From: Casuarina equisetifolia
Taxonomy: Eukaryota > Streptophyta > Magnoliopsida > Fagales > Casuarinaceae
Direction of reading: 5' to 3'
DNA length: 64,000 nt
NCBI GenBank assembly: GCA_028551475.1
Contig: CM052356.1
Span: forward strand, 8,583,884 to 8,647,883
A program made the position numbers and the translations under genes. Positions within the stretch are counted from its first letter, which is position 1. Each line of letters starts with the position of its first letter. The notes under the pieces were generated by a model that searched no databases, had not been told where the DNA came from, and saw nothing but the letters and a program-made list of their open reading frames with translations. Shown one piece after another: positions 45,392 through 59,027 of this stretch.

Positions 45392-48300
45392 ATGGAAAGC
45401 CTTTCGTCCGAAGATGATTTCGAGCCATTGAGCGAACAGCCCGAGAGCTACAGTCTGAGCGCGGATGTGAGCGAGTCGGAGAGTTCCAGTGGCTTTTTCC
45501 CGCGTCGGCGATATGGTCACGAATGCTTCTCGAGTTCTCTGACTTCCTCGTCGCTAGCCAAAACCGAGTGCGATGACAATTCTGGTTTTCGGGCCCCGGT
45601 GACTTTGCCCGTGGTCTGTGGTAGGCGCTTGGTGATTCGAGCGAAGCATGCGGAGGAGCGGGAGATGGAGTTATCCGGTCAGTGCTTCCCGATCCTTTTT
45701 CTTTGTTATTGTTTTTACCTATTTTGAAAGGTTAAACGGTCATGTTTCTTTTTATACTTAGGTTGACGGGAAAACTGAGGGAAAAAAAAGAGTGGTAAAA
45801 CGAATTAGAAACTTTCTCTTGGGAACCAAAAGAACGGAAAATGAAAGATTGCCAATTTCTCTGTTACTTTTCGCGTGTATAGATAATTAGATGTGCTTTA
45901 ATTCGTTGTTAGCTGACATGTGACTGCAGAAATTGAGTTGATGAAGCAGCGGTTTGCTAAGCTTCTGCTTGGAGAAGATATGTCAGGGGGAGGACAGGGA
46001 GTTTGTAGCGCTCTTGCCATCTCCAACGCCATCACAAACCTTTCTGGTTTTCTTTTTTCCTTTATATCTACTGATACTTGTTTGTACTCCTTTTGAATCA
46101 TCCCTTTTGTTGCATGGAGAAACAAGAAGAAACATCACGACTTCTATGTCTTTAATATGTAGCAAGTTTGTGCAGATGTCCTAACAAAATGCAATAGAAG
46201 ACATGGGCTTTTAAATTCCAATTTATGCTGCTTTTTCGTATTTGAATTACTTGCCAGATACAGTTGATCTTGCTCCCATTTTTATGCGGTTTTATGGATT
46301 CTCTTGAATTATATCTGGCAGCTACTGTGTTTGGGGAGCTCTGGAAGCTAGAGCCGTTGGCTCCACAGAAGAAATTGAAGTGGCATCGAGAAATGGAATG
46401 GCTTTTATGTGTGAGTGACTCAATCGTAGAGCTCATTCCATCTGTACAAGAACTCCCAGGTGGGGGGACCTATGAGGTGATGGTTCCAAGGCCTCGTGCA
46501 GATCTACATGCTAACCTCCCAGCACTCAAGAAATTAGATGCAATGCTTCTTGACATTCTTGATGGTTTTCAAGACTCTGAGTTTTATTATGTTGATCGTG
46601 GGATAATAGTTTCTGGCTCTGATAACTCAGAAGCAAATCATTTGTCTGCATACACTGTAAGACCTTCAGTTAGACAGGAGGAGAAATGGTGGCTCCCCTT
46701 CCCAAAGGTTCCTCCCAATGGTTTGTCTCCAGCTGCAAGAAAAAAATTGCAGCAGTCCCGGGAATGCACAAATCAGATCCTTAAGGCTGCCATGGCAATT
46801 AATAGCACTGTAATCAATGAGATGGAAATTCCAATTGCTTACTTGGAGAGCTTGCCCAAGGTATGGAGCTGTGTTATGTGATATAGTTTATACGCCTATT
46901 TAAATCTACAAGGTGTGAGTTAGTGCATCAACCATCGTCCATTCTTAGAAATTGAAAGGGTGCTATTACCTTTTCTTCTCAGTATGCCGTAGAGAAATTT
47001 TGCTGAAACTTAGTAGTTCACTAAGATTTATTGAAAGTACATTGCACTTTCAATTTTTTTACCTTATGCTGAATTTGAGTTAAGCAGACTTAACGCGAGT
47101 TGCTTCATATGCAAACATGTGAGCTAAGAGATTGTCGTGGTTCCTTAGTTTCATGTTAAACATTGACGGTTGTATCAGATGATTAGTGTTGAGTTTGAGA
47201 AATAAATGTAAATCGAGGTTACTTTTCTTTTAGATTGCAGTGGTTCTGCTGGAAAGGAAGCGTACTGATTTATTAGTCACACAATTTGAGAAAGTGCAAG
47301 TACCTTCATGTAAGTTCCTTGTTTATTGGGAGGCACACATATGGAGAATGGCTTCGGAGAAACATTTAATAAGAGAATAATACAAGAAGTTCCCACCAGT
47401 GTTTTTGGCTTTTAGCTTCTCCTCATTGTGAACATGTTACTCAGCCAAACTATTTGACTCCAATGTAGTTACCTAGGAGGCACCATCTGCTCAATGAAAA
47501 ATTGCACGAACTTCCCTTTTGCGATTCATTTGGATGATCTTGAGTTAAAACAAAATTAGTATGACAGATTTCTGTTTTCTTACTTAACATCTTGATCTTC
47601 TGAAGTGCCTTTGCTTATTTGTTTGCCCTTGCCACGGTAGGAATTCATTATATGTTTTGAAGGAGAAGAAAGTTCAATGCTACCTATCCACATATTTGTA
47701 TGACAGTGTAGTTATACATTTTGTTTCATTCTTATGTGGAATTTTTTTTTTTTCTAGTTGGGCAAATCAGCTTACGAAATTTTGAAATAAACCAAGCAAC
47801 AGTGTGTTTCTATTAAAAAAGTCTCTGTACCCGAATGTGACCTGCCCTTGTACATGGTAAGGACATGCAAAAAATCCACTTCTTGCTCAATTTTTCATAT
47901 CCATAATTTCCATGGCCTCATAATTTCACAGGCTGAAGTTACGTTTAGTAGAACTTTAAACTTCCCTTAGATTTTCATTTGAATTTCTCTGGAAAGAGAA
48001 GAGGTTAGCTTGTGTAAGAATTGTTTTATCTCTGCAATTTGTCTCTCCCCTGCAGTTTGTTTCTACTTGGATGCATTTGTTTAACTGAAGTTGTGGTCTT
48101 CGTAGTTCTCTCAGATGCTTTATCACAATTTTTTATGATCTGATCACTGGACATTCTCAATTAATTCATGCATCATTTTTACCAATATATGGTTTCTCTC
48201 AAGTATTGATCTAAACAGCAATTCCGTTTCATCTGCCCAAGAACATGTTGATGCTCAAACTATCACTTTGTTTGTACCATTATCTCTTCATTTTGGTCAT

Positions 48301-49476
48301 TCAATACCACATGATGATTTACTAATTTTTTTCAGAGTGGAAAAGCTTGTTTAGGGGAAATCTTATGTCGCTTCATTACTGCCAAGCAATTTTCCCCTGA
48401 GTCCGTTCTTGATTTCTTAGACTTTTCTTCAGAGTATACCACTCTGGATATAGCAAACAGGATTGAGGCTGCTATGCACATTTGGAGGCAGAAGTATCTG
48501 AAAAAGCATTCAGTTCACGCAAAGGCCAGGAAGTCATCATTGGGTGGCAAGATTAAGGACATTGTAGATGACATAGAAAAGAGCAAGTATCTAGCTAGTC
48601 GAGCTGAGTCCCTCTTGCGGAATTTGAGGCTACAGTTCCCCCGCCTCCCTCAGACTGCTTTGGACATGAGCAAGATTCAGTATAATGAGGTGTAGCTTCA
48701 GTATATCCATCTTTACTTGAGACTTAGTTCTTGCGATTCCTTTCTTTGTTGTTAAGGGTGTGCAAGTAACAATATCTTTAGCATATCACCATCACATATT
48801 AAACTTCCAGTATTGTTGTCACCTAACCGAGAGATCTTTGCAAATCTTTGCCCCAACTCATGTTGTTTTTAGCATATTGTATAGCACCACATAGGCGAAC
48901 ATCGTAGAAATGAAAGCTAAAATTGGTTGAAATTAGGACAGAACATGGTGCTGTATTTCAATGCTGGATATAGGCATTGAAGTGCCTCCATACTGTGGTC
49001 CTCATGGACCGATTGAGTACATATCTTTTTCTAGCCTCCTTATTCCTCCCAAACCCACTTATCCGAATTACACATACTCACTAAATAAGCCATTTACCTA
49101 AGTGGAAAAGTAATTTTCTTCTCTGCTACAGGATGTTGGGCAATCAATCCTCGAGAGCTATTCCAGAGTGATGGAAAGCTTAGCCTTCAATATAATAGCA
49201 AGAATTGAGGATCTCCTATATGTCGATGATGTCATGAAGCAACGTGCAGCAGAGTCAACTTCTCTGTATGACCGGGAAAGATTACGTTGTGCTCTTCCAA
49301 AACATAGGCGGATGTCCCATAGCACGTTCTCGGTTCACCATTCATCTTCTCCATTCACCATGCCGGAATTCCATTCTAGTCATATAGATGGAAGCCCTGA
49401 TGGAAGATCAAATCACGCCATAACAACTTTAAGGTCCACACCAGATGAGAGATTGGAAAAGTTTACTTTTCAATGA
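45392..49476 (+). CDS. ROPGEF: ROP guanine nucleotide exchange factor (PRONE domain), RopGEF1-like, 5 exons
   Basis: RopGEFs catalyse GDP-GTP exchange on plant ROP/RAC small GTPases at the plasma membrane, downstream of receptor kinases, in polar growth. Exons: 45392-45677, 45930-46046, 46322-46860, 48336-48689, 49132-49476. They give 546 aa with all junctions GT-AG and in phase. The acidic, Ser-rich N-terminus ([12 protein letters not shown]) resembles RopGEF1. The PRONE domain runs from ~residue 95 ([19 protein letters not shown]) through the WW motif block ([17 protein letters not shown]) and SGKACLGEI to [18 protein letters not shown] short Ser/Thr-rich tail (~75 residues) follows; such tails are autoinhibitory and phosphorylated in the family. 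One oddity: the usual SSWGGK block of PRONE reads SSLGGK here. I am sure of the family, less sure of the paralogue number. Confidence 0.94.
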
Positions 49477-52400
49477 TGTAGAAATAGAAGTATACAGTAT
49501 TGGGAATATCTGTGCCTTGCTGGTATGGTACTGAACTTGTGTTCCAAATGCAGCTGGAAGATGGATCCTTAAGACTGGTTAGTAATTGAGGTTAGACCAC
49601 GCAAGCCTGTATATTAATTTATGATTACTTATTAAAGCCAGAAATCCTTGATGTAGCTTGCGTTCACTGGTACATAATTCTATTTACTCTCATTTGCTTT
49701 CCAAATTTGAGGGATGGGGGAGGGGAGTGGTCTTATGCATCACATAAATCAGAAGCCGATACACTCAATTGTTTGGCCCATGACATCATAGCGGAAAATG
49801 CAGGAGTTAAAGTCCAAAACTATGCCATGGGTGACATAGTTTTGATGGGCTGTTGAATCCCTTAAGCTCAAGTATACTGGGACGACAGGAGAGATGTTAG
49901 CCATAGCCAGAGAAGTGTTTGGAGCCCCGAAAGTAAGAGTGGCATGTCTTTTCCCGAATGATTGTACCATTTGCCTTTTCTAGTGCAACAGGACGGTAGT
50001 GTCTAGACTGTGTCAGCAGTCACGGGCTGTTAATAAGTGTTGCACGGAGCATGTACGTCACCCCCTTTTGGATTCTGTTTAAAGGGTGTTCAAATCTGTT
50101 GTCTACGCAGCAGAAAACCTTTTCTTATCATTTTCCTGGGAATTGCTTTCATGTCTTACAAAAAATGGAAAGACTCTGCTTACTCAGCTTAGCATATTTC
50201 CAAGGGCAATCAGGACCCAGCCACACTCTTAGCCGGCTCTCATGTGCAAAGTCCTTACCAGTCTCCTCCAATTTTACAGAATGGTATAATGACGAGCTCT
50301 CCGGATTCCTCTTCGCTCTCACACGACCCAATGAGCCCAAAGCAGCGCCATAACGCATATTGAATGGGTCCCAATCCAATAATGGAACTGAACCCGTACT
50401 GGCGCAATTTGCTAAATGGTAAATCTCGTCGGCCCGATCAAATTCCAACCCGGTGTACATTTAGCTGAGCATCTCTTCATTTTACCAATCCGAACCCAAT
50501 CTTTTAGGCGATAATCACTAAAACTCAACTACATTATGTTAATCACAATTAAAAAAATTTCATTTCAGCATTAAGCTTTTTCGTATTAACTGGGCTAGTA
50601 ATTACGTGATTTGTATTTATCATTATATTTTCCTCTTGTCACAGAATATTCTTGTTTTTCTGAACAAAATAGAAGAGAACTGCTCCTAAGTGGGGTTCGA
50701 GGGGGTCAGTCTTAAGGACTGCCCAGATACTGCGTTGGGAGACGTTTTGATTGTCACTTCAATGATCCAACACATGCGACAACCCACGTACAAAAGTAAA
50801 AGTAGAAGGATTCAAGAGACCTCTTTACTCGCCAGGGAAGGTCCGTGCATGGTGATCCTTCAGAATGTATGTTCACAAAAGACAGACTATCAAAATGAGA
50901 GATACAATTAAGGTAAGCCGACTCCCTAAAAGCACTAGCATCCGCTTGTTCAACCTTGGCCTGAGTTTTAGATACTCTATTTTGGCTATTCATCTTCAAT
51001 TCATTGAGTCAGCCTGATTTCTCCCCCTTTCTCCCTTTCTGGACTCTCCTCGTGTTAAGGCATTAGTTTTTGGGAGACTTGGTGTTTGCGTTTTTTCAGG
51101 CGGCAATGTAATGCATGCAACGACATTGTAGTCCAGTTTCGGGAAGGATTTGGTGGTCAAATCGTTAGCACAAGCACTTTCAAAGACGCATGAATTGGTA
51201 ATGGCCCAAATGGTAAGGCTTGTGACGATGTTTTGGTGAACAAATCCCCAGTCTATTCGATCAAAGATGGGTTTGTGAAAAAATGTCAGCAGAAGAAGAG
51301 AAGGGCTTTGGCTCCGTCTTCTCTCAAACCAAGGCAAGAACACAACTATTTGTATTGCATTACGGCCACGCATCAAAAGTAAAGACCAACAGGAACCTTT
51401 TACTGGGATGGAACGTAAGGAATTCGAAGGGAATCTATCTATATTTTAGATAAGGATACAAAGTAACGAGTTGAAGCTCGTGCTATGGAACATATCTGCC
51501 TCTGAAATTGTCTTGTAACGGCATTTCGCACGCTGTCAGATACTTTATGGGGACAATCACCGTATTATTAAGAGAAGAACTGCCTCACACTGCTATCTCT
51601 TCTCGTTCTTATGAGTTCCTTGAAACAAGAAATGGTTCTGATTTCACGTGGAAGGAAGTACAGCTCTCAGAACGCAGCTTATCTTCTTCTGACGCTTCCA
51701 AACACTGATTTTGTCGTTAGGAAATCGATAGTTCTAGAGATAAGGTTCTCTACTTGTGCGCAATCCAAAAATCGAGAACTATCAATTAGACAGAGAGGAA
51801 AATTCTTGCATGGGAAAAGGTGCGACAGCATGAATCAAAATGGTAAGACAACAACTGCATCTACTCAAAACTGGGTCAAACAAGGAGCAATGTTGAGATT
51901 AAGGCTTATTATACGGCACCTAAACTGGAATACATATCGTATGAAAAAGAAAAGTGTGTAAAGGCAAAGAAATACTATGACAATTTCATAGGAGAGAAGC
52001 TGCACATTTGATTACAAATCCAGAACTCTTTGATGAAAGCTTCAATGGCTAGGAAGAACGCTCCCAATACCCGGGACATAGGTGAGGCTTCAGCTTGACC
52101 TCCTAGGCTGCAGAAAGCTAACCGCTCCAGGAACCTTTAGAGTTTTATTCAGTAAGATCCGCATGATCTCGGAAAGCCTTCAGTGAAGGATTCATCTACG
52201 CGGCCAAAAGTATATAAACTGTTAAACAAATCAATCAAACCCTGACACAAGAGAAGCTCCAGCTGTTTACTAGGTTTTCTCTACCTGTTTAGGGCTCCCA
52301 CAGGCTACAGGAAAGTTGGTGATAAATTCATGATTATTTAAGAGCACTATCAATCTCAATCATGAGGCTACGTACCTGTATATGGTGTGGAAGGAAGGGA

Positions 52401-53324
52401 AAGAGAAATGTACTCAGTATCAGTACTAGGCTGCCCTAAATTAAAAGGGTGAACAACCAGACGAATTATTGTACCTACACAATTATGGCTAGCCTTCTCA
52501 CAGTTGGTAGACAGGCATGCACGAAGCATGAAGATTGAGATCTCAGTCTCCTCCCTGACAGTAAATATGCAAGATAATTACAAGGCAAGTTCCAATTCAA
52601 AGCACCCGAAACGGAGCCATCATTTCGGTCTCATGAACTCTGACAAAATAATGTCCATCTTCCCATTTTCACCATGCCCTTACTTTTCCGCTTCCTACTC
52701 TTTTTTGCTTTTTGTATGAAAGATGTACTGGTAGACCCTTCATTACTCGAAAGCTTTTTTCTGCTTGTACCTTCCTGAATCAGATGGAAAGAAACAAGGA
52801 GGACCAGAAACCCTAAGTCTCAGTACAAACGAGAAATTAGGGAAGCAAATGAAAAGACAATCAGGAAAATGCTTGACGAAGAAACAAATTAATTGAGGAA
52901 GTTACGGGTTCTCAAATTTCAGCCGCCCAAGATCTTCATATGATCAAACAGAAGCCAAAGAGTTAGGCTCGATGTTGGTTATCAGTCTATATACAACATC
53001 TTTAACCTGATAAATAGGAAACTCCACGGATATGCACATCAAAAGAAGGTATGACGGATAAATCTTTTACTTCTTCAGCACACGAAAACAAAAGTAAAGT
53101 TGTGGGGGTCAAGTCGATAAGGATCAGGTCCAGAAACTGCTATTGCATGAGCATTCATCATCAACAAGAAACCGTAAAACAAATACAATCGGAAAAGATA
53201 GGTAAAGCTAACAGAAGACGATCGTTTATCATGGAACCAGCAGGCGTAATACCTTGATCTTTATCATAGAACAGAAAAGAACTGGAGTGAAAATATCACG
53301 AGAGGTCTTACAAAGAGAAGCCGA
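49477..53324. other. Intergenic region between the RopGEF and MIR394 genes
   Basis: It starts with the RopGEF 3' UTR. Several open frames of 70-126 codons occur (49749-49970 minus, 50149-50460 minus, 50996-51376 minus, 51611-51961 plus). None shows a recognisable domain or splice structure. The right end (about 52000-53324) may belong to the primary transcript of MIR394, which reads leftward. No repeats stood out. Confidence 0.4.
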
Positions 53325-53415
53325 CAGAGCTCAGTTGGCAGTATGCCCACCTCCATGAGAGAAAAGAACAAGGTTTTCTAGAGAGAGGAGGTGGACAGAA
53401 TGCCAATAAACTCTG
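53325..53415 (-). ncRNA. MIR394: MIR394 microRNA precursor hairpin
   Basis: On the minus strand 53406-53387 reads exactly the conserved plant miR394, TTGGCATTCTGTCCACCTCC. The opposite arm at 53352-53333 reads AGGTGGGCATACTGCCAACT, the expected miR394* with 2-nt 3' overhangs in the duplex. The lower stem is closed by complementary bases (CAGAG at 53415-53411 with CTCTG at 53329-53325), and the loop is about 34 nt. Mature strand on the 5' arm agrees with known MIR394 genes. miR394 represses the F-box gene LCR in leaf and shoot-meristem development. Transcription must run leftward; a TATA-like 'cttaaatac' on the minus strand near 53580-53590 is a weak promoter candidate. The target site in LCR-type genes is outside the window. 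Confidence 0.96.
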
Positions 53416-56400
53416 TTAGAAACCCTTTGCTAAACCCACGTGAAAACACTGTCCTTGAAATCACCTTTGAAGATCTACACTCATACAACCCCAGACAGAA
53501 ACTCAAACTCATAGACACGGAAAAGGAGAAGGAAAAGTAGTATCAACTACACGGGGGAAGGAATGGGTGCGGATGGGTTGTATTTAAGATGTGATGGAGC
53601 AGGCACAGTAAATGAGGGAGAGAGAGGAAGAAGGGTGGGAGATGGGTGTAATTAATAATTGAGAAGGAAAGTGAATGAGAGGTGGTTTCAGTCTCGAAAC
53701 ACGGATCAATAATCACAGATTGGAGGGCTGAGTGACAAAAGTCGCATATTTAGAAGGATCAAAGGATCATCATGGTTATTCTTCCCATCCCCCTCGTTTC
53801 TGACGAAACCCCCTTTCCCTCACATCCCCTTCATCAGTCTTTTCTCACACCCTAAAACCCTTTTCATCCCTCGTTTCTGATGCGAAGAAAGGGGCTTTGG
53901 CCAAGCAAGGTAACCAAGTCTTAGCTAACTAGGAGCCATCTTGGAGTCATCTTAACCGCTGAGCGCTTAGAAAGGATTTAAGACTCTCATGGATTTAGCA
54001 GGAACCTCTTACTCCGAGAGGCTGACATAGAAACTGTAAAAATAAGCTGACGTCGCGCATCACCACATGGTTAAATCCAGTTCGACGGCAATAAGATGAG
54101 GCGGACAGCGTAACGTTCATCCCAATTGGGATAGGAGTGACCTACAATGGATAAAGATTCTTTCATGCATGTCATTCGATTCTATTTTATGCTACACCAT
54201 CAAAATCGGTCTTAAATTCACAGGACATGTGGCACAGAATTAATTCCCGTCATTATCTTACATGTTTCAATTAGTTTTGATGCCATGAAAACAAATAATA
54301 CTCTGTTACCATCCATTCTATTCCACCAGTATATTTAGCCCATAATGTCATAAACATTTAGCCATATATCATCCGTCCGGATGTAAATGAACCATGATGG
54401 CTTAAAGAAAGTAAGCGATGGTCACGTGTGTCAATGTGTCACATCAGATACCAATAAGTTCCTGTCTTATTATCCACACTGCATAAAGAACATGTAAAAG
54501 TAACTTATTTTGAAGTCATCAGATAGCAATGGTGTGGCATTCTCTTCTTCTTCTCTTTTTCAAACCGAGCTATCTGGTTTCAAATGAAGGATAATGAGGG
54601 ATTTGAACTGATAAGTCCCACTTAAGCATGATTTTCAATCCACCCTTCTTAGTCTTCGAATCCATGATTTATTCTTAATCAGTTTTTCTGTGTTTTGGTT
54701 TCTCCTTTCTTACCAACACCTGCCAAGTCAATCGACTACTCAATTATCTGCCATCTGATATGCCAATGGTTTCTTTGATCCTCATATAGATGTCTAATCA
54801 GCTCTTCACGATTGCTCTCTGAAGGACCAATGACTGATGATTAACAACATGTATTTAGTGGTAAATGATGACATTAATAGGTCAGCTTATGGTGGGGAGC
54901 CAACCTTCTCAGTCATGGGTCCTACTGCAGCACCAAATGTGGAATCCAAGGTAACCCTCCACTCTCTGCGATTATAAGAAGCGAAGAAACTAGAGAATTC
55001 AAACAAACGATTCCTTTTGACCTATAGGGCATGCTAAAAGCGCCATTAAAAGGTAAAAACATAGGTCAATCTCTGCGATTATAATAATGGTTACCAGTAA
55101 AACATATCTCCTTGATAATGCAGTGTCCTTTTGCACTGACTGGAAATGCAGATACTGTATTTGGTGGTGCCAAAACGAAAGAAAGAAAAAAAGAGAAAGC
55201 ACAGTCACAAATCCTATGCACACAGAGAAAGAGATATGAAATCTTCCCTTTTGTCGACCGATACGTCGCACTCATCACGCCCATAAGGCCACAACCCACG
55301 CTTCATAAAAACACTCACCAGCTCCCTCCTCCCTACCAATACTTATAGGAACAAACTTCCACATATATTCATTGTTTAAACGTTTTGGCGTGTGTGGGTA
55401 TTTATTACGCCAATCCACGCCATTATACTATTTATTGCTTCAAATCTACCACCCCCTGTATACCCCAGTAATTAATCTTTACGTATACAATACACAGTTC
55501 AACAACACGGAAGAAATCAGGATCCCACGTAGAATTTACAGACTGATGTTGACTTTGTTCCCAACCAAGCTGTCTACGGTCGATTAGTCTGTGAGGTACA
55601 GACCTACTGTCCTGCTGGTTGCTGTCAGAACCATGATTGAATCATTGGGAAATGAAACGTTAAGAATAACGCTTTATTGATAAATATAATAAGGTACGTG
55701 CTTATAAGGTCAAGCTGGTTTAAAATGGGGTTCTTTTGCTGCTGTACCTTCGGCCACATCTCACAACTGCCACAATTATATGGTTCATTGTACTGCATAA
55801 GCAGTCCAAAAATTTCTAGGAGTAGTTTTTACGGAAGGCCAGCCTTCACGAGTTGAACCTGCCAGTTGAAGATGACAGAGGTACTTCTCTGCAGTGAACC
55901 GGTCCCTACGAGTCCTAGGACTGGTATTCTCCATTTTTTAGTTACTTCCTCGACTGTCTTTTCGTTCTATCAAATCTATAATCCTTCTCCTGTTCTGTAA
56001 CATCTTGATAGTCGGAAAAAGTTTACCAGCCAGGGAGAGTCGCGTCATATCAGATAGTGTATATAGAACACAAAGGAGTGGCAAAACCTTTTTCTCTCTC
56101 CTTCTTAGGTGAAAGTAGCCCAATAGAGAGCAAACAGACAAAGGCCATTCGCTGTGCCTTGATGTAGAGACCATTTCTTGACACAACAAACGGTATACGT
56201 ACACTTCTCGTTGTATTCTACTCGTCATAAGGTTAATCAAAGCTGTCTGGCCCGGCCAAAGACACAGAATCTCAGGCAGCCTGGGATGATGCACTCACTT
56301 GTCACTCCAATGCCATGTAGCCGAGGGATGTTAAAAGCTAATAACATTTGTGTAATTCGGAAACTTTTAACGTGAGAGAAAAGAAAAACTTTTCGCTTCT

Positions 56401-57640
56401 TTTAGTTTTATGTCTGACTCAAAGCTTTGAAAAAAGTTCATGCGCTTTGTTCCCTGCGCTCTCTGCAACTCCTAGTGTCAACTTTTATCGTTGCTTCTCT
56501 TCTTTTGTTTCCTTTTCGGAAAAGGCTTTTGGGGCTCTGTGCAACGCTAGGGCCCATTCATTTTGATATAAGCAAAAAAGTTGGTCTTCAAGGTCATCAA
56601 CGAAACTGCATAAACAACTAAGATTTCCTTATCATTCCATCTTGGCTGCGTTTTTGTGAGAAAAGGAAATGGTAAAAAAACTTTGCTGAAATCAACTCGA
56701 GCACGTTTGATACCAACAAGTGTGAAAAGAAAAAAGGTGGGGGGCATAGAGTTAGGCACAGTAGTCAAATGCGAGCTTAGTTGACTCTTTGTTAAATGTA
56801 TAAAACGAAAGCACTGAAGCACGAACAAGTAGGGCTGCAGGAAGAATTTTCGCTTTTGCCGATTACACAGCTCGATGCATGGAAATCCACTACTTTTCAT
56901 GATTATCAGCTAGCGTAATGCTTCTGAATTGACTAATGATCATGCCATTTTCTTCTTTGTGCAAAAAGAATGCCTTTCAAAGAATGCCCACCATGTTCGG
57001 TGGCGCTGGTATAAGGAAAGAGTCGCCCTCTTAGTCCAACTATTGGTCGTATCTATTGACTCCCCCTCCCAACCTACGTTTACGACCAGTTGGTAGAATC
57101 ACGAGGTTTTCTTTTGTCCTCAGCAAAGCTATTGTTTACTTAGGATTATGCACTTTCGGAGCACCTGCACTTGGCTGCTTTGACTTCCAAAAGAATGTGT
57201 CGTGCTTGCTATGAGAAATCAAATGTTGGACTCCACAAAATGATTTAACTTCTATAATCGACAGTTGATGCTGTCCGTGACATCCTAATTAGCTCGATCC
57301 AATTGTCGATGATGGTTCATGCATGCGGACTGCAGTTTTCATGTCTATTTTGGTTTTATTTGTGAGACTTAAGACTCTGTTCTAACTCAAATTGCATCAT
57401 TTATAGACAGGATCCGTTTTTTCTAATCATCAACCAGCAGCTGTCATCAAATGGAGGCAGTATTCACTATTTGTTGGACCCAAAGGCGTCGGCCATTAGT
57501 CCATCTCTTCGTCGATGGAATATTCTTCACTTTATAAAGAGGAGAATGATGATTTAGAAATAAGATGATGATCTTATAGGGCTTCAGAAATCAAGCGACC
57601 CCACCTGGGGTTGAGGATAAATTCTTGGTTTGTACATCGG

Positions 57641-57682
<42 letters not shown>

Positions 57683-59027
57683 CAGGGAAATGGTATTAGA
57701 AAAATGTCTCGAAGTTGGATTGAATGTTAAGGAGTTAGAAATTCAAAAAAAAGAATGATGAGGGCGATGACGGAGGTTGTGATGTTGATGGGGGAGAGGC
57801 TCTTTCCAGCTCCACTGCCATGTGACTCACTGTGTCTCTCATTGACTGCACGGTGGGTCGACCAAAGCTGCCCTTTACATTTGTGCCATGCAATCGAACT
57901 CGATTATCATGAAGACCTTCACTCTGCGGGACCCGTTCACAGGATCCATAAACCCGCTCCATTGCAGATCTTTGGATCATCTAAATTTTATCCCCTGGGT
58001 ATGAATCTACACCCTCTGGCAAAGCAATGTGTACGTGGAATCTCCTCTCTCTTTTTCTCTCTAATTCTCGCCATTTTCAGTGAAACGGCAGTGCTTTGTG
58101 CTTCGAGTAATGAGATTTCTGTCTAATGAGTCTAGAGATGTGATGAGCCTTCCCAGGCAATCCACCTTTTTCCAACTTTATTCCCATTCCACGATCACTT
58201 TTGCTCTCTCGTGTAATTCAGCAACTTTCTGGTTCACTGTGCGCTACGGTCGTCAACTTTCGTATTGGGTAGTCAGGAATTTAACCCGAAAGGGACCATA
58301 GCATGCGAAGTCAACTGCTAAGGCAAAACCCTTTTGTCGCGCGTTGCAATGGGGTCCCAACAATGGTATTTTAGTGAAAAATGCAGACTCCCCACTCGCT
58401 TTGACTTTTTGATCCTTTTGCAGCTCAAGAAACAGTGATAAGCATGGGAACTTTGCCACGCTCCTCTTGCTGAGAAAGGTTCGCAATCATAGCCTGCTCC
58501 GAACTCCTCTGTTCTGCGCGCCTTGGGACCTTTCAATTCTAGTTTTAGTGGGGCAGCCGTGTTTTGATTGAAACCTAAACAAAGTCAATGTATATTGTTG
58601 TTTGTCAAACATCCTTTGTGTTTGTTGTTTGACAAACGCATTGAAGGAACATTTGATCGCAAGTCGATCGGAAGACGACAGATTATATCGGAATCATTCC
58701 TGTCCAATCTACTTGTCAGTTCCATCACAAGGGAGGACGAAGAAATATTCCAGCCGAGGAAAAAACGATGAAAGCAACATCTACTTTTGATGTAGACGAC
58801 AGTATGCTTCATGAATTATCAGGTATATTAATATCATTAGAGTCTTTGTATAATAGTTCTAAATGAACCCAAGACATCGACAGTGCAACGGTCCCAATTG
58901 CGAAATTCGAGATTGGAAGCTTTATTTATAGAATATTAATAGTTTGGCTGAAGAGAGAAACCAAAGTCCAGCCTCAGCTTCCAACCCAAAAATAGAGTGC
59001 CAGAGTAATAGAATAACTTTGTAAGGA
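53416..59027. other. Long intergenic region between MIR394 and AMY2-like genes
   Basis: The first few hundred bases should contain the MIR394 promoter. I found no coding exon with a recognisable family in this 5.6 kb. Open frames at 55938-56294 (minus), 56547-56900 (minus), 57755-58126 (plus) and their opposites have no known domain. A GA microsatellite lies at 57643-57676. The end of the stretch holds the AMY2-like 3' UTR. Confidence 0.4.
57643..57676. repeat. (GA)n microsatellite
   Basis: An uninterrupted run of about 17 AG units. Such runs are frequent near plant promoters and make useful polymorphic markers. Confidence 0.95.

Noticed and set aside
50149..50460. 103-codon minus-strand open frame (and its plus-strand partner at 50051-50353)
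   Set aside because: No recognisable domain, no splice partners and open frames on both strands; likely chance in a slightly GC-richer patch.
50996..51376. 126-codon minus-strand open frame, the longest in the RopGEF-MIR394 gap
   Set aside because: No known family and no supporting start context or neighbours; could be a lineage-specific gene but nothing in the sequence supports it.
57755..58126. 123-codon plus-strand open frame next to the GA microsatellite
   Set aside because: Composition and content look random and the opposite strand is open as well; no domain seen.
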